Part shown: positions 33,719 through 45,828 of the stretch, piece after piece | Layout: each line of letters starts with the position of its first letter | Position numbering within the stretch: the first letter of the stretch is position 1 | Assembly (NCBI RefSeq): GCF_020536995.1 | Contig: NC_068359.1 | Span: 123,841,272 to 123,905,271, forward strand | Direction of reading: 5' to 3' | DNA: 64,000 nucleotides | Source: Dreissena polymorpha | Lineage: Eukaryota; Mollusca; Bivalvia; Myida; Dreissenidae | Position numbers and translations under genes: made by a program | Notes under the pieces: model-generated | Databases searched by the model: none | Seen by the model: the letters and a program-made list of their open reading frames with translations, nothing else | What the model was told of the DNA's origin: nothing

Positions 33719-36246
33719 AGGGACTACCCTACGGGCTACTACGGGCGATAATTTCGCTCTAACGCCCGTGATATCGCCCTACGAGCCCAGAAAAGCGAAG
33801 ATCAAGTCGCCCGATTTTTTTAGTAAACAAGACCGGAAAAGCGAAAATCAAGCCGCCCGATTATTATTGCAAATGCGTGCTACCGCCCGCAGACGATTAG
33901 CAAGTTAATTGTTTGTTGTTTATTTAACGGTTACACAATTTACCCCCCGCACGGTTCGGTAATTGACCGTGACAAAGCAGTCCCTTAATATTGGTTCCTA
34001 TAACAACACACTCGTGCCTCTTCGCGCGTGCCGCAAGTTGTCTAATAATAACGTGATAATTGTTTGACCATCCGATAATTGCAGTTTTTTCGCAAACGGC
34101 ATGGTTAAAGAAAGTCGGCAAAAATAATAAAAGAAAAACAAAATTGATCAAAGGTCTATTAATTACGTAGATCCACGATTAAGTCCAACTAGTTTTGTCA
34201 GTTTGTTAATCCACCGATAATTACGAGTATTAAACACCCGTCTGATATAAACTGCAATCACATTCATTTTTTATATTAACAAGTCATAATACTACCATAC
34301 ATGCCATAATTTTTTAGGTCCAAAGCGGGACATTCCATAAAAAATTGTCGGGACATTTGACCAAAAAGCAGGACACCTAAAACGATCTATCATTCCACCT
34401 TTACTATAGTCAGTATAGTACTAACAAAAACTCTTGATACTTTTATTCAAGACATAAAACATCTGATATGAAGCATGAAATCTAAAACATAACAATAACA
34501 GTTTTATTAAATAAGACAATAGCAAACAACGAAGATAATATTCATCTGTTTAAGAGTACAAAATCTAGAACATTACGACAACAATACTCATTATATTAAT
34601 TTCAATGGCAAACATTAACGCAGGGGAGGCTATCCAATTGACTGAAAGTACGGGTTACAGTACACTATCTACCGAACAGTTACATCAGTTACACACGGAA
34701 TGCGCGGCCGTACACATTTCCGTATTTTGTTTTCTTCCTATATACACAGATTAAACTGAATTGTGAATTGTCAGGCGCTGTATTGGGGTAGTGTCAAACT
34801 GTCATGAATAACAACACGTTGTTTTTATTACAATAACACAAGACAAGATGGGTAACTCTTTTACTGTTTGTTGCGATGTTTTTTTAAAGCATGTGTCCAT
34901 GCGCAGTTTGTTACTTGTCAATTGTCGCGGCTTAATTGGAGAAGGGTCAAACTGTCATGCATAGCACCTCGTTGTATTTAGCTTAATTGGAGTAGGGTCA
35001 AACTGTCATGCATATAGCACCTCGTTGTTTTTATTACAATTACACTAGACAGGATGGGTATCACTTATTGGACTGTTCGTTGCGATTTTGGTATATTGCA
35101 CATTCAGAATATCCCGCTATATTGGAACTACAGTAAACATTGAATGTAAAAGACTCATTTATGACGTAGCGTTAATTTTACAAAACAATTGTTTTGTAAA
35201 CCGTTTCAAACAAATACAAAATAAACACATTTTCAACATTTATTTCAATATTATAAAACTATCGATAGCAATAAGCGACCACTATCTGGAAGACCACCAT
35301 GGTGTGAATGCCTGATGAAATCAATAATTAGCCGATAAATCGCTGATAAGGTGTCATAAACAACACTGGTACACACGATAAGTAGAATCGGATTGTTAAT
35401 TGGGGGGCAATAAAGGGATTAGCGGTGTTAAGTGTTAGCGAAACAGAGCTTGAATAGCGAATTTTATTGGGAACCTATACACCTTACATCGTTTTTTACG
35501 AATGTCGGGACAAATCGTCTCATGGCGGGACGGCGGGACAAAGGGCCCAAAAGCGGGACTGTCCGCCGAGATCGGGACGTATGGCATGTATGATACTACA
35601 CATAAACATTGAGAAAAAATTCCTCCATTAGATATAAATTTTCCGAGTATGAATTAAATTGCTACGTTATGACCTTCGACATTGCAAATGGCGGACATTG
35701 TAACATTCAACCCGCATTCAATTCATAGCTGGCAATTTAAATTACAAGTAATGGTGATTAAGTAATGGATGAAGCATTAACTGGTTTTAACAAACATTTG
35801 ATAAGGTTTGTTAAACCAGATAACAACAAGGAAAAATTGGATTATTAAAGTTAAACAGGTAAGGCATTCTTAAGTGTACATATTTCGGACGTGTATAGTA
35901 TTCGGATAAACAGTAATAGATATACTAGATGTTCTATGCATTACGATTGTGTTTTGTTACAAAAGCAGTCATAAGAATGATGGTAATATAATGACGATAA
36001 ATGTGATGAAAAGGGGCTACCGGCTCATATCTTAAATTACTTAAATAGATAGTAGATTTCAATGAGAATTTATTGTTTTTACAAATACGCATAGTATAAT
36101 GATAGAAATAATAAAAGTTGTGAAATGAACATGTTTTGTTTTTGATATTGTTCGCACGAACGTCTCCCTGATTTCCCAAACTTCTCCCTGTTTCGGAAAA
36201 AAGGAGAAGTCACTTCTCCCTATTTTTAAGGCCTAGGGTAGTCCCT
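33719..36246. mobile_element. 2.5-kb hAT-like element, TSD GATAACGC
   Basis: AGGGACTACCCTA and TAGGGTAGTCCCT are inverted ends. GATAACGC is present at 33711-33718 and 36247-36254, the 8-bp duplication typical of hAT; if the adjoining C/G are counted in the TIR the repeat is 6 bp. It landed directly at the right border of the 33201 MITE. Near the left end GGGCGATA / CGCCCG motifs repeat, and near the right end CTTCTCCCT repeats. The 34296-35592 element is nested inside. No transposase was read. Confidence 0.75.
34296..35592. mobile_element. nested 1.3-kb TIR element, TSD ATACTAC
   Basis: CATACATGCCATA and TATGGCATGTATG are inverted ends flanked by ATACTAC at 34289-34295 and 35593-35599. Subterminal GCGGGAC / GTCGGGACA motifs repeat near both ends. 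The interior has a roughly 140-bp block with GGGTCAAACTGTCATG(C/A)AT repeated about three times (34790-35060). Non-coding. Confidence 0.75.
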
Positions 36247-36347
36247 GATAACGCTTATGTGAAATTCACTTATTCAATAGAATCTTCACTTGATACATTT
36301 GAGTCTCCTCCCGATTTAATTTCATTTGTCATCCATCTTGGTCAGCG

Positions 36348-37287
36348 CAGGGTTTTTTTTTACTAAGAAAGTGACGCCGATATTCGGCGTCTTCCCCTAC
36401 CAGAATTTTTCCCCTCAAAATACAATTTCCCCACCAAGAATATTTTTCACCAAAATATAATATTTTCTCTCAAAGAAATGTTTATTTTTCCTTTGAGCAT
36501 TCGACAATTATCCAATTTGCACCATGTACAACGATCTTTCTCTCTCTCCAGACGAACACAAAAAATCTGGGAATCCCAGTTATTCTAAATATAGCTCTTA
36601 AGTTACGTCATGTAAACTGGGCAACTAATCGTAATAATCATGTGACTATTTTACTGGATACCGGTCTTGCGCGAGAAGGGTGTTTCATTAATAAATTACC
36701 GGAAACCAGTCGAATTTTCATCCGGGCTATGTGCAAGCCAAGATATAAACGTGAAAACAGAAAAAAATGGCTCACACTTGGCGTTCTTACACAAACAAAA
36801 TAAAACATTCGGACTCGGAAGATACAGGAAGCATCGAGGCATTTTTTAAGGAAAAAATCATCGAAAACCGTTACAACCCAGCAGGATTCTGAGGTAATCA
36901 ACATCGAACATTGTGAAAGTGAAAGAAGACAATCGGCAGCTGCCGCTCCTTCCCCTTCCAATACGGTAGCAGATCAAGATCGTCAACCCATTCATCATGA
37001 AATTGAAATCACAAAATTGACATCGTCCCCCGGCCCCAGTACAGAAATATAGTTGAAAAGATTTCCCATAATTAGATCTACACCTGCAACTTAATTAAGG
37101 ACTTTGACTTTAATACGTGTTAAATGTGTTTAAGAACAAAAAGGACAGAGACAAGCCTCTTTTGATGAGTGATAGACATTGAAATGAACAGTTTTTATTT
37201 TTTTCCCCTAAAATGTCTCTTTCGCACTCTTTTTTCCCCTTTCACCCAGCGTCCAGCGTCTTCCCCTTTCTCTAAAAAAAAACCCTG
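36348..37287 (+). mobile_element. hAT-like element, TSD CAGCG, with short coding remnant
   Basis: CAGGGTTTTTTTTTACT and AAAAAAAAACCCTG are inverted ends flanked by CAGCG at 36343-36347 and 37288-37292. Subterminal TTCCCC motifs are dense at both ends, and GGCGTCTTCCCC / CAGCGTCTTCCCC appear once each side. In the middle a short frame reads MAHTWRSYTNKIKHSDSEDT then GSIEAFFK (from 36767), which resembles the polar start of a hAT transposase ORF. The rest is lost. Confidence 0.75.
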
Positions 37288-37292
37288 CAGCG

Positions 37293-37830
37293 GTTTGTAT
37301 TGATCCGCATTTACAAATTTGTTAAATATTGCTTACATATTATATTTATTCGATAATATAACTTGAAAATACCTCATAAACAATTTATAAAAATTGAAGA
37401 ACAAATGGATCGGTAATAATTTATAAATTATCGAAATTAAAGAGAAATATTTTTCGAATATACTTCCGGCAAATAATGGCTAGCTGAACAAGTAAACATG
37501 ACAAATCAATAACAAATGCATTTTTTAATCGATGACAAGGTTTTTATAGAAATGTAAGTGTTCAGTTGGTTTAATATGTACGTGTGCCCAACATTTGTAT
37601 AATTCATTTTTCCGATCCCACAAATATTATGCCTAGATCGTTAATTCAAATATTGTTATGTTGACTTCCTTGAAACCGGATGTTATATGCCCCACGTTTA
37701 ACTAAAGTGTATGGAGTTCGAGATGTGACATAAACATGTTGTTATATGTTTTAAGGTAGCCAATTAGTCGTCGTTCCGAGTCCTATATATTTCAAATGAA
37801 CAATCAAAATGTTTGCCTTTTGGTAATATA
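37293..37830. other. intergenic sequence, nothing recognised
   Basis: AT-rich with no structure noticed. Confidence 0.4.
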
Positions 37831-38356
37831 GTTAACCAGGTTTTCCGAAGGAAAAAACTGGTTATTAGATTGGCAAATGCGGGCGGGCTGGCTGGCTGGC
37901 TGGCGGGCGGGCGGAACAAGCTTGTCCGGGCCATAACTTTGTCGTTCATTGTGAGATTTTAAAATCATTTGGCACATTTGTTAACCATCATTAGACGGTG
38001 TGTCGCGCGAAAAAATTACGTCAATATCTCCAAGGTCAAGCTCACACTTTGAGGTCAAAGGTAAAAAATAGCCATAAATGAGCTTGTCTGGGCTATAACT
38101 ATGTCATTCATTATGAGATTTTAAAATCATTTGGTACATTTGTTCACCATCATGGGACGGTGTGTCGCACGAAAGAATCACGTCCATATCTCCAATGTCA
38201 AGGTCGCCACGACTAAAAATAGATTTATTTTAAAACAAACTTACAAAGGGGGTTAATTTTGTTTGTTCATTTCAAAAGTTCAGTTTGAGTTGTCTCCCTT
38301 TATCAGATTTTTTTTCACAATAAAAACCTGGTTTTGTGACAATTTTGTCCCTTGTT
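37831..38356 (+). repeat. tandem-core element (AACCAGGTTTTCC family)
   Basis: It starts with the hairpin AACCAGGTTTTCCGAAGG / AAAAAACTGGTT. A GC-rich stretch with CTGGCTGGCTGGCGGGCGG follows, then two ~162-bp units containing CATCAT(T/G)(A/G)GACGGTGTGTCGC, and it ends TTTTGTCCCTTGTT. It is the sister copy of 15381-15899. Confidence 0.75.
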
Positions 38357-38708
38357 TATTTTTTTGTAATTGTGTCATTTTGTGACTATAATGAGTACTG
38401 TATTGCGAGTAAATAAGTAATTTTGAAAATGAAGGTTCACTGGAAAGTCCACCATACTTAAAGTAGTTCCCAATTATTGTGTTAATTTTTGACAGTTTTT
38501 TATAATGTTTTTCTTTTGCATATTTTAGGATTGTTGGCGTGTGTTGTGTGGACTTTTCATTTGTAGTAACTAACATTAATTGTATTCAATATTTTGACCA
38601 AAGAAATTTGTTCAATTTAACTCCGTTTGTTATTTTGATTATTTCTTCAAAAGCAACATTTTGCATCATATTTTTTTTATTAGCATTTTCTTATATGTTC
38701 TACAAGTG

Positions 38709-39300
38709 CAGGCTTTTTCCGCCCTATGCCACGGGTCCGAAATTCGGCCCCATTCCCAATGCAAATCTGGTTGTTTTTTTCCCAATTGAAAAAAAAAATC
38801 CCAATTCAAAAAAAAAAAAAATTTTTTTTTTTTTTTTTTTTTTTTACCCTTAAAATATATAAGTTGACCTGATCCTGTGTAGAAAATAGAAAGTATTGCA
38901 TAATTAAATTATCTGTTGCCTTGAATTTGTTTTAAAAACTGTAAAATATGTTAATGATTATTTAAGACTTTCCTTATTTTCCTCAAAATCCGGCGCTTCG
39001 CGCGATTTTTTTTCACCTCAAAAAAGGCCAAGCCTTTTCCCCAAATTCAGATTAAAAAACCTTCACTTATCACACATGTTCATAATATTTTGTAAAATTT
39101 TAATAATAAGTTTTCCAAATAGTCGTTATTTACCAGTTAACGGCTTCTTTGAAATATAAGAAACACTGTTTACATGCGATAATTTTTCCCAATTGAGCCA
39201 ATTTTGCGATTAATTTTTTCCCCAAAATGGGGGTTTTCACGACGCGAAATTCCCAAAATTCCAGTGTGGCGTTTTCCCAAAATGGAGCGGAAAAAGCCTG
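38709..39300. mobile_element. hAT-like MITE, TSD AAGTG
   Basis: CAGGCTTTTTCCGC and GCGGAAAAAGCCTG are inverted ends flanked by AAGTG at 38704-38708 and 39301-39305. Subterminal TTCCCAA(T/A) repeats and long A and T runs (38789-38845) fill the left part. No coding. Confidence 0.8.
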
Positions 39301-39632
39301 AAGTGTTTGCGAGGCTATTGACATATAAATTGAATTTATTGCCATAATATTTATTGAAGTATTCCTATGTGAAGAATACGCCTAAAGTTTTACACTTTAC
39401 ATGAGCCTTAATATCTGCATGATATGAGCCTTTTAACCACAGGAATATTTAAGAAAAATACTCTATGTATTACAAATAATTACAAGGGATACAACTGTCA
39501 AATTTCCTGAACAACACCATGGTCTGAACAAAAGCAAAATATTCGCTTCCAAAAGCAATAATTGAAACCAAAAAAAATGTATGACAGCCAAGACATGTAT
39601 CTTTCAGAATATAACTATCTCCATAGCAGTAA

Positions 39633-40542
39633 CAGGGGTTGAAGAATTTTTCCAGAGCCACTCGCCCTGCAGGGCGAGTAGGTCTGACAATCCACTCCCC
39701 CTTCACTTTAATCTACTCGCCCTGCATTAAAAAAATAGATATCTATATTTATAGTTATGATCAACCAGAACCTTTTAAACCTACTTAACATAGTGACACT
39801 AAACTGCAAACAAATTAACTACATTATCTGATGGATTATATTTGCTTTCCTTACGTTTTCTGCACCTCTTTCCTTTTCTCAATTCTTTCCGCTTCTCGTT
39901 TTGACGACTTTTCTAATTCTTTCTGTTCCCTGTTGCCACCACCTTGCAGATATTTTAAAATAGAACCCTTTTCCATTTTAATATTTCAGACGAACTTTTA
40001 CTGAAAGACACGCTTGATTGACAAACGGTTACAATATGGTAAATTTTGCCTAAGGCTTCTGATCACGAAATTCGGAATTATTCTGTTTATAAATAATTAT
40101 TTTTTCTGTTTATTTTTAATTAAATATAAGAAGTATTATAATTAACCAGTGATGTATTATTGTTTTATTGATATTTACATTAAAATTCAGGGAATGACCA
40201 ATATATTTAACAGTTTTATTCACTTTTAATCGATTAGCTAAAAGCACTGACAACGACGAAAAGAGCGCAGCCGATTTCGATAATTATTTTTACTGTGCCG
40301 TGACGTCATTTTTCATTGTCAAAACGAAAGTGCAGTTTATTTGTGTACTAAACGTATTTTTTGTTAGTTCGAAAAACTGTTCGCAATTTGTATTGATGTG
40401 GAAGGAGTTCTGGAACTGAATTTATTTTTCTCAACTTGAAAAACAGCACTCGCCCAGTTGGTCGAGTATTTTGCAAATTTTACTCGCCCGACCGTCAACT
40501 TCACTCGCATATGCGAGCGGCGAGTGGATTCTTCAACCCCTT
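39633..40542. mobile_element. hAT-like element, TSD AGTAA
   Basis: CAGGGGTTGAAGAATTTTTC pairs with GGATTCTTCAACCCC at the right, flanked by AGTAA at 39628-39632 and 40543-40547. Subterminal ACTCGCC repeats (at least three near the left and five near the right, both orientations) resemble transposase-binding arrays. AT-rich core without coding. Confidence 0.75.
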
Positions 40543-40805
40543 AGTAAATGTGTAAATAGTTTTGTTTAAAACAGAAGTTTCATGAAAAAATGTAAAATTT
40601 TGGAACTTGGACACAGGTGTGCATGACCAATTTGACACATTTTGTTCCATAATCCAATTATACTGAGAAGTTGAGCTGATTTTACCTTATTTTATAATCC
40701 AAAGACAATTTATAAATCAAAATAGACAACTTTTATGATGGCATGTAACTGAATATGTGTAAAAACACCATAAATATTAAGTTGTTTACCTTATCTACAA
40801 TCTTA

Positions 40806-41240
40806 GGGTCCGCGTTTAGGTTTCGAAATCTGCATTAAGGTTTCGAAAAATGCTCATAACTTCTATGTAGCTTCAGATGTTACCTTCATATTTGGTATGC
40901 ATGTGTATATAGACAAGGCGTTTCCATATGCTCACACATTTTGACCCTTTGACCTTGACCTTGAACTTAAGGTCCGTGTTTAGGTTTTGAAATCTGCGTT
41001 TAGGTTTTGAAAAATGCTTATAACTTCTATGTCGCTTCAGATGTACCTTCATATTTGGTATGCATGACGTGTATATGGACAAGGCCTTTCTATAGGCACA
41101 CATCTTTTGACCCCATTGATCTTGAACTTAGGGTCCGTGTTTAGGTTTTGAAATCTGCGTTTAGGTTTCGAAAAATGCTCATAACTTCTATCAAAGCGTT
41201 TTTTGGGGGCAAATATCATCCTATGGAGACAGCTGTTGTT
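40806..41240 (+). repeat. tandem-core element fragment (GGTTTCGAAAAATGCTCATAAC family)
   Basis: About 2.5 tandem units carry GGTCCG(C/T)GTTTAGG, AAATGCT(C/T)ATAACTTCTA and TTCATATTTGGTATGCATG. The end, TTTGGGGGCAAATATCATCC followed by TATGGAGACAGCTGTTGTT, matches the end of 55902-56565. The 5' hairpin is missing. Confidence 0.7.
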
Positions 41241-41466
41241 CCATTTTTCTGACAATACTCATCTAAAATGCTTTCACTTTGCGAGTAGACTGAACTCCAA
41301 TTTTCCAACACTGGTTTTCATGACCCACATTCACAATTTTTTCACACACAAAATTTCCAATCCTGAAATTGCATTTTTCCCGAAATTGCCACAAAAAGGC
41401 CTGTCAGTAATATTTTGACAAATCATTGGCTAGATTTATCTTCTTATAGTTATCACTATCATGATT

Positions 41467-41776
41467 CAGTGATTTATTGGCCTTAAAATACAGTATGTTA
41501 CAGATTGTTTTCCAATTGCAAAAATATTTTTTTCCCACAAATCTTACCAAAATGCCAAATTTTTCTATTAAACTAAATAATTGTTTTATTGAGTTTATAT
41601 TACAGGAATATAATTTTGTATGACTATTATATAAATAAAAAATGCAGTCAAACATGCATTTATAAACAAGTTAAATACTTTTATTTATAATCATGTTTCA
41701 TTTTCCTCTATTTTTATCTCGCTATATTACCCAATTCAAAAGGCAACTGCTGTTATATAGCAAAAAAAAATCACTG
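41467..41776. mobile_element. possible CAGTGATTT MITE adjoining the next element
   Basis: CAGTGATTTATTGGCC and ATAGCAAAAAAAAATCACTG could be degenerate TIRs related to the 33201 MITE. No TSD is visible (TGATT left, AAGGT right), so the left end may be mis-placed. Confidence 0.4.
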
Positions 41777-41782
41777 AAGGTA

Positions 41783-42179
41783 CAGGTTTTTTTCCCACTT
41801 TTTGGAAAGATAGCCCATGGCTTTGGAATTGGGAATTTTATCGGCATTTTCATGAAATTGGGAAAATGAATTCATTAGCCTTTTTTTCCACATGAAAAGT
41901 CCACTGATTAGGGAAATACTAAATTTGATATGACTCTTTATAATCATTCAAATTAAAAAAACAAAATCATATAATACTTTGTTAGATGTAATTGAATTGA
42001 AATTGAGATAAAATACGCATTCGACTTCTTTCTAAAAAAAAAAAAAAAATAATAATTTTTTTTTTTTTTTTTTTTTGGAAATTGGGAATTTTTTGCCACA
42101 TTTTGGGAAAAAAGTATACTTTTTGGGATTGGGAAAATAGCTGAATTTTGGCTATAAAATCGGGCCAAAAAAAAACCTG
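41783..42179. mobile_element. hAT-like MITE, TSD AGGTA
   Basis: CAGGTTTTTTTCCC and GGCCAAAAAAAAACCTG are inverted ends flanked by AGGTA at 41778-41782 and 42180-42184. AAATTGGGAA(T/A) and TTTTGGGAAAA subterminal repeats link it to the 6208, 33201 and 38709 MITEs. Confidence 0.8.
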
Positions 42180-43105
42180 AGGTACATACTGTTTTATTAA
42201 GTAACTTTGTAGTTTTTAGCTCCACTGGCCAGAGGCCAGCGGGGCTTATGTCATGGTCCTGTGTCCGTCGTGCGTGCTTGCGTCCGTGCGTTAACTTTTT
42301 CTTTTAACATCTTCTCCTAAACTACTGGTCCAATTCTGATGAAATTTCTCAGGAATGTTGTTGGGGGTGAACCTCGTTCAAATTTGTTCAAATTATTCCC
42401 CTGGGGTCAAATTTGACCCTGCCCCGGGGGGTCAAAAATTTGAAAATTTGCTTATATAAGGCCTATTTTGTGAAATCTTAAAAACAATTCTCGTCCATAA
42501 CCATTGGGCCTAGGGCTACCAAATTTGGTATGTAGTGACATCTCATAGTCCTCTACCAAGTTTTTTAAAATTATGCCCCTGGGGTCAAATTTGACCCTGC
42601 CCGGGGTCAAATTTGACCCTGCCCGGGGGGGGGTCAAAAAATTGAAAATTTCCATATATAAGGCCTATTTTGTGCAAACTTTAAAAATCTTCTTGTCCAT
42701 AACCGTATGGCATAGGGCTTCCAAATTTGGTATGTAATGACTTCTAATAGTCCATTACCAAGTTTGTTCAAATTAAGCCCCTCATATCAAATTTCACCGT
42801 TCCCCAGGGGTCACAAAATTGAACATATGCTTATATTTGACCCATTTTGTGCAAACTTTAAAAATCTTTCTGTCCATAACCATTGGGCCTATTTCAACCA
42901 AATTCGCTATTTAGTGACATCTAATAGTTCTCTACTAAGTTTGTTCAAATTATGCCCTTGGGGACAAATTTGACCCTGCCCTGGGGTAAACAAAAATGAA
43001 CATATGCTTAAATAAGGCCTATTTTGTGCTAACTTTAAAAATCTTCATGTTCATAATTATAGAGCCTAGGGCTTCTAAATTTGGTGTGTAGTGATATTTT
43101 ATAGG

Positions 43106-43285
43106 AATGCCGGACAAAACCCCTCCCGGATAAAAACCCTCCCGTCAGTTTTATAGGGGCCGGACGGAAAACCCTCCCATGAATAAACGGGGACGGACAA
43201 AAACCCTCCCATGAAAAAAACGGGGGAGGACAAAACCCTCCCATGAAAAAACGGGACCGGACAAAAACCCTCCCGTGAAATCTGA
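43106..43285. repeat. ~33-bp minisatellite with AAAACCCTCCC
   Basis: Five or six units of CGGACAAAAACCCTCCC(A/G)TGA plus an ACGGGG-type linker stand at the left end of an insertion that splits a unit of the 42213 tandem repeat. A Pro/Phe-rich minus-strand frame there is a by-product. Confidence 0.75.
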
Positions 43286-44628
43286 GCCACGAATTCCAAG
43301 TATCAACGATTATTTATGAATTTTTAATCCGAAATTGGTCATTTCCAAATGTCATTTCCGACATTTGTATTTTGTTGTCGGTTATCCAAGATATTCATAT
43401 TTTGTAATAGTGACTTCACTTCAGTAGGTAACATTACACTATATATTGACTAATTAAAATATTTCCGAATTGAAATGTTGTTATTTTACACCCATTTGAT
43501 GTCAATTATATATGTTTGAACTAAGATTTGTATTATTACTTCGTATGATAAGAACTACGATATTCATGATTACTTAGTATGAATAACAAGTAGGGTGTGT
43601 ATATAAAATAAAAAAATATCAAATTGTGCGCCGGCCAGTGCATTAAGAACATCAAAGTCGTGTTTCTATTTCATTAATCATCGCAAAAATAACAGAGGCG
43701 GACACAGGCTTCCCAAGACATTCTTTATTTCGTTTTATAACAAGTATCATGAAGTCTAGACTAGGCCTCTACCAAATTTGTTCAAATTATTCCCCTGGGC
43801 TCAAATTTGACCCTGCCCTGAGGGTCACAAAACTGAACATATGACGTTTACCAGGGGAGATTACTGCGGCCGTGTGGCTGTAACCAACAACAACAACAAC
43901 TTATAAACATGAGATAAAACCCTGTCATTTAGTGCCATTTTATGTCAGATGGTGACTGCTTACAAAGAAATTGAAGTAAGAAAAAGTGTTATTTATGATT
44001 GTTTTTCTTATAAACTGAAAAAAGTCGGGTTTTATTTAAATGTGTTGAAAGTGAACACATATCCGGATAAAAATATTTCGGATGACATGTTAATTTCATG
44101 TCTTTTTTGTAGTGTTTAAACCAGTTTATCATATCTTATTGATTTTAAAAACACAACTTCCATGAACATAATTATTTCAAGAAAAGTCAATATATGATAC
44201 TGCATGGTTGACTCGAACTTTGTATCTAAGAGAAGGTGTTTGGATTAATGAAGTGCAATGTTCTTAACTATCGTATATGCTGCTTTTTAATAACTAATGA
44301 TTCATTGTTCCATTTGTGAATCGTGACTCATGAATTGTGGATATGATTGTCAATTGCTCAACGATCCATATATATTTCTGACCATTTTATAATTTTCTTA
44401 CAATAAGTTATGAATTGATCTTAGAAGTCAAATGTATTACTTAATTAAATACATTTATAAATATAAAGAAATAATCTTTAGATTATCATAATATTCTCAG
44501 ACCTGTTGGTCTTAGGGATGTGTGGGTCGTTAATTATATTTTGAGATGATTCTTTACAAAGAAAGATGCTACTATTGTATTTGTTATAAATGTGTGAAAG
44601 GCTCTAAGAAGGAACCAGAGATTATTAA

Positions 44629-44847
44629 CCCTTTACCAAACACTAACAGGATTTTACGGGTTTGTAGCTGACAACTTTATAAATAATTGTGATAAAAGGA
44701 GAAATTGCTCAAGATGAGCAATTTCTCCTTTTATCACAATTATTTCTACCCTACCTGATCATTTCCTTCATATTCCATTACAATTTAATTGTCGTCTGCA
44801 ACCTCTTTCAAATTGAGAAAGTCAAAAATGTGTCGTTTGGTAAAGGG
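44629..44847. mobile_element. piggyBac-like MITE with 31-bp perfect hairpin
   Basis: TTAA at both borders (44625-44628, 44848-44851) encloses the inverted ends CCCTTTACCAAAC / GTTTGGTAAAGGG. Centrally, 44681-44711 is exactly complementary to 44715-44745 (31 bp arms, loop AGA; arm AATTGTGATAAAAGGAGAAA). TTAA targets and CCC-type ends are the piggyBac signature. Confidence 0.8.
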
Positions 44848-45221
44848 TTAAGGCATTTTGATTCCTATGGGCCTTGTGAATCTGTTTCATATCAAATGCG
44901 TAGATTTGATCTTCAGCATCTTAAAGTATGTGAAATAGAAAGAACGACAATATCTTTTGGAGAGATAAATGTACCTATGTTATTAGCAAAGGATCTGTGC
45001 AACATGCAATTCCCAGGCTTTTTAGTATGTTTAGTTAAAATGGTAGTAACTTTTTCCATTATATAAAAAAGCTCACCCTTCCAACTTTTAAGCGCCCAGT
45101 GGGACGAGGGATAGAAAGAGAAAGTCACATGCTTAAGTACATTTCAACCCATGCGCATTGCACGTTTTTTTCGCATTAAAAAAACAGTGGAGCGATACAG
45201 GGCCATCATGGCCCTCTTGTT

Positions 45222-45828
45222 ATTTCAGGTGGTGAATTTAACAATCCATTTTATATAAATTCTTGTTTATCATCCCACTATGTAAATATTTAAAATAAAA
45301 AGAAATGTAATTTTTATTGAGCCTCATATTAAAAAAGAAATCAAACAATTTTGATAAAACATACAATTGACATACTATTGACCCATCTGTTATCTTTTTC
45401 ACGCTTAATATTTGTCAACTGACAATTGCTAAGCAATTAATTGGTGATTGTTTTCAAAGGGGATAATTATCTTTATTGGTTTGGTGTCATAATTACACAG
45501 CTGCTAGACAGATTACCTGATTGCAACTCAGGATGTTATTGTTCACACTGGTTTCACAGTTGGCTATTTCCTCTGGCAATAAATAGGGGTCACTGTTTGT
45601 AAATCTCAACACTTGCAATTTGCACTTTTAATCAGTCAGCAAGACTGATATATGTATATCAGGATTTTGATATAAACAGAGCCCATAGTGTTGTGACAAG
45701 AGTAACTTGAAGATTGAATGTTGATTTAATAATCTGCTTAGTCTAAACAGGAAATACTGGATTAAGATATCATAATTTTAGTTAAGAGTTTTCTATTTTA
45801 GATTTTAGTTATTTCTTAAATCATAAGC
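45222..45828 (+). promoter_or_regulatory. RCC1 upstream region
   Basis: There is no TE end or ORF between the CTTGTT end of the 42213 element and the RCC1 start. Promoter and 5' UTR of RCC1 should lie here; I could not identify a TATA box with confidence. Confidence 0.3.

Larger units (their letters stand above)
42213..45221 (+). repeat. tandem-core element, ~190-bp units, with two later insertions
   Basis: It begins TTTTAGCTCCACTGGCCAGA, continuing GGCCAGCGGGG (a hairpin), then GTCCGTCGTGCGTGC. Units of about 185-195 bp (GGGGTCAAATTTGACCCTGC and CCATAACCATTGGGCCTA) start near 42383, 42571, 42768 and 42948, and a partial unit resumes at 43770. It ends GGGCCATCATGGCCCTCTTGTT. Comparison between units shows extra DNA at about 43105-43769 and from about 43845, the latter containing the piggyBac-like MITE at 44629. 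Confidence 0.7.

Noticed and set aside
41462-41781. 5-bp TSD for the CAGTGATTT MITE at 41467
   Set aside because: TGATT and AAGGT do not match; the element's left border is uncertain.
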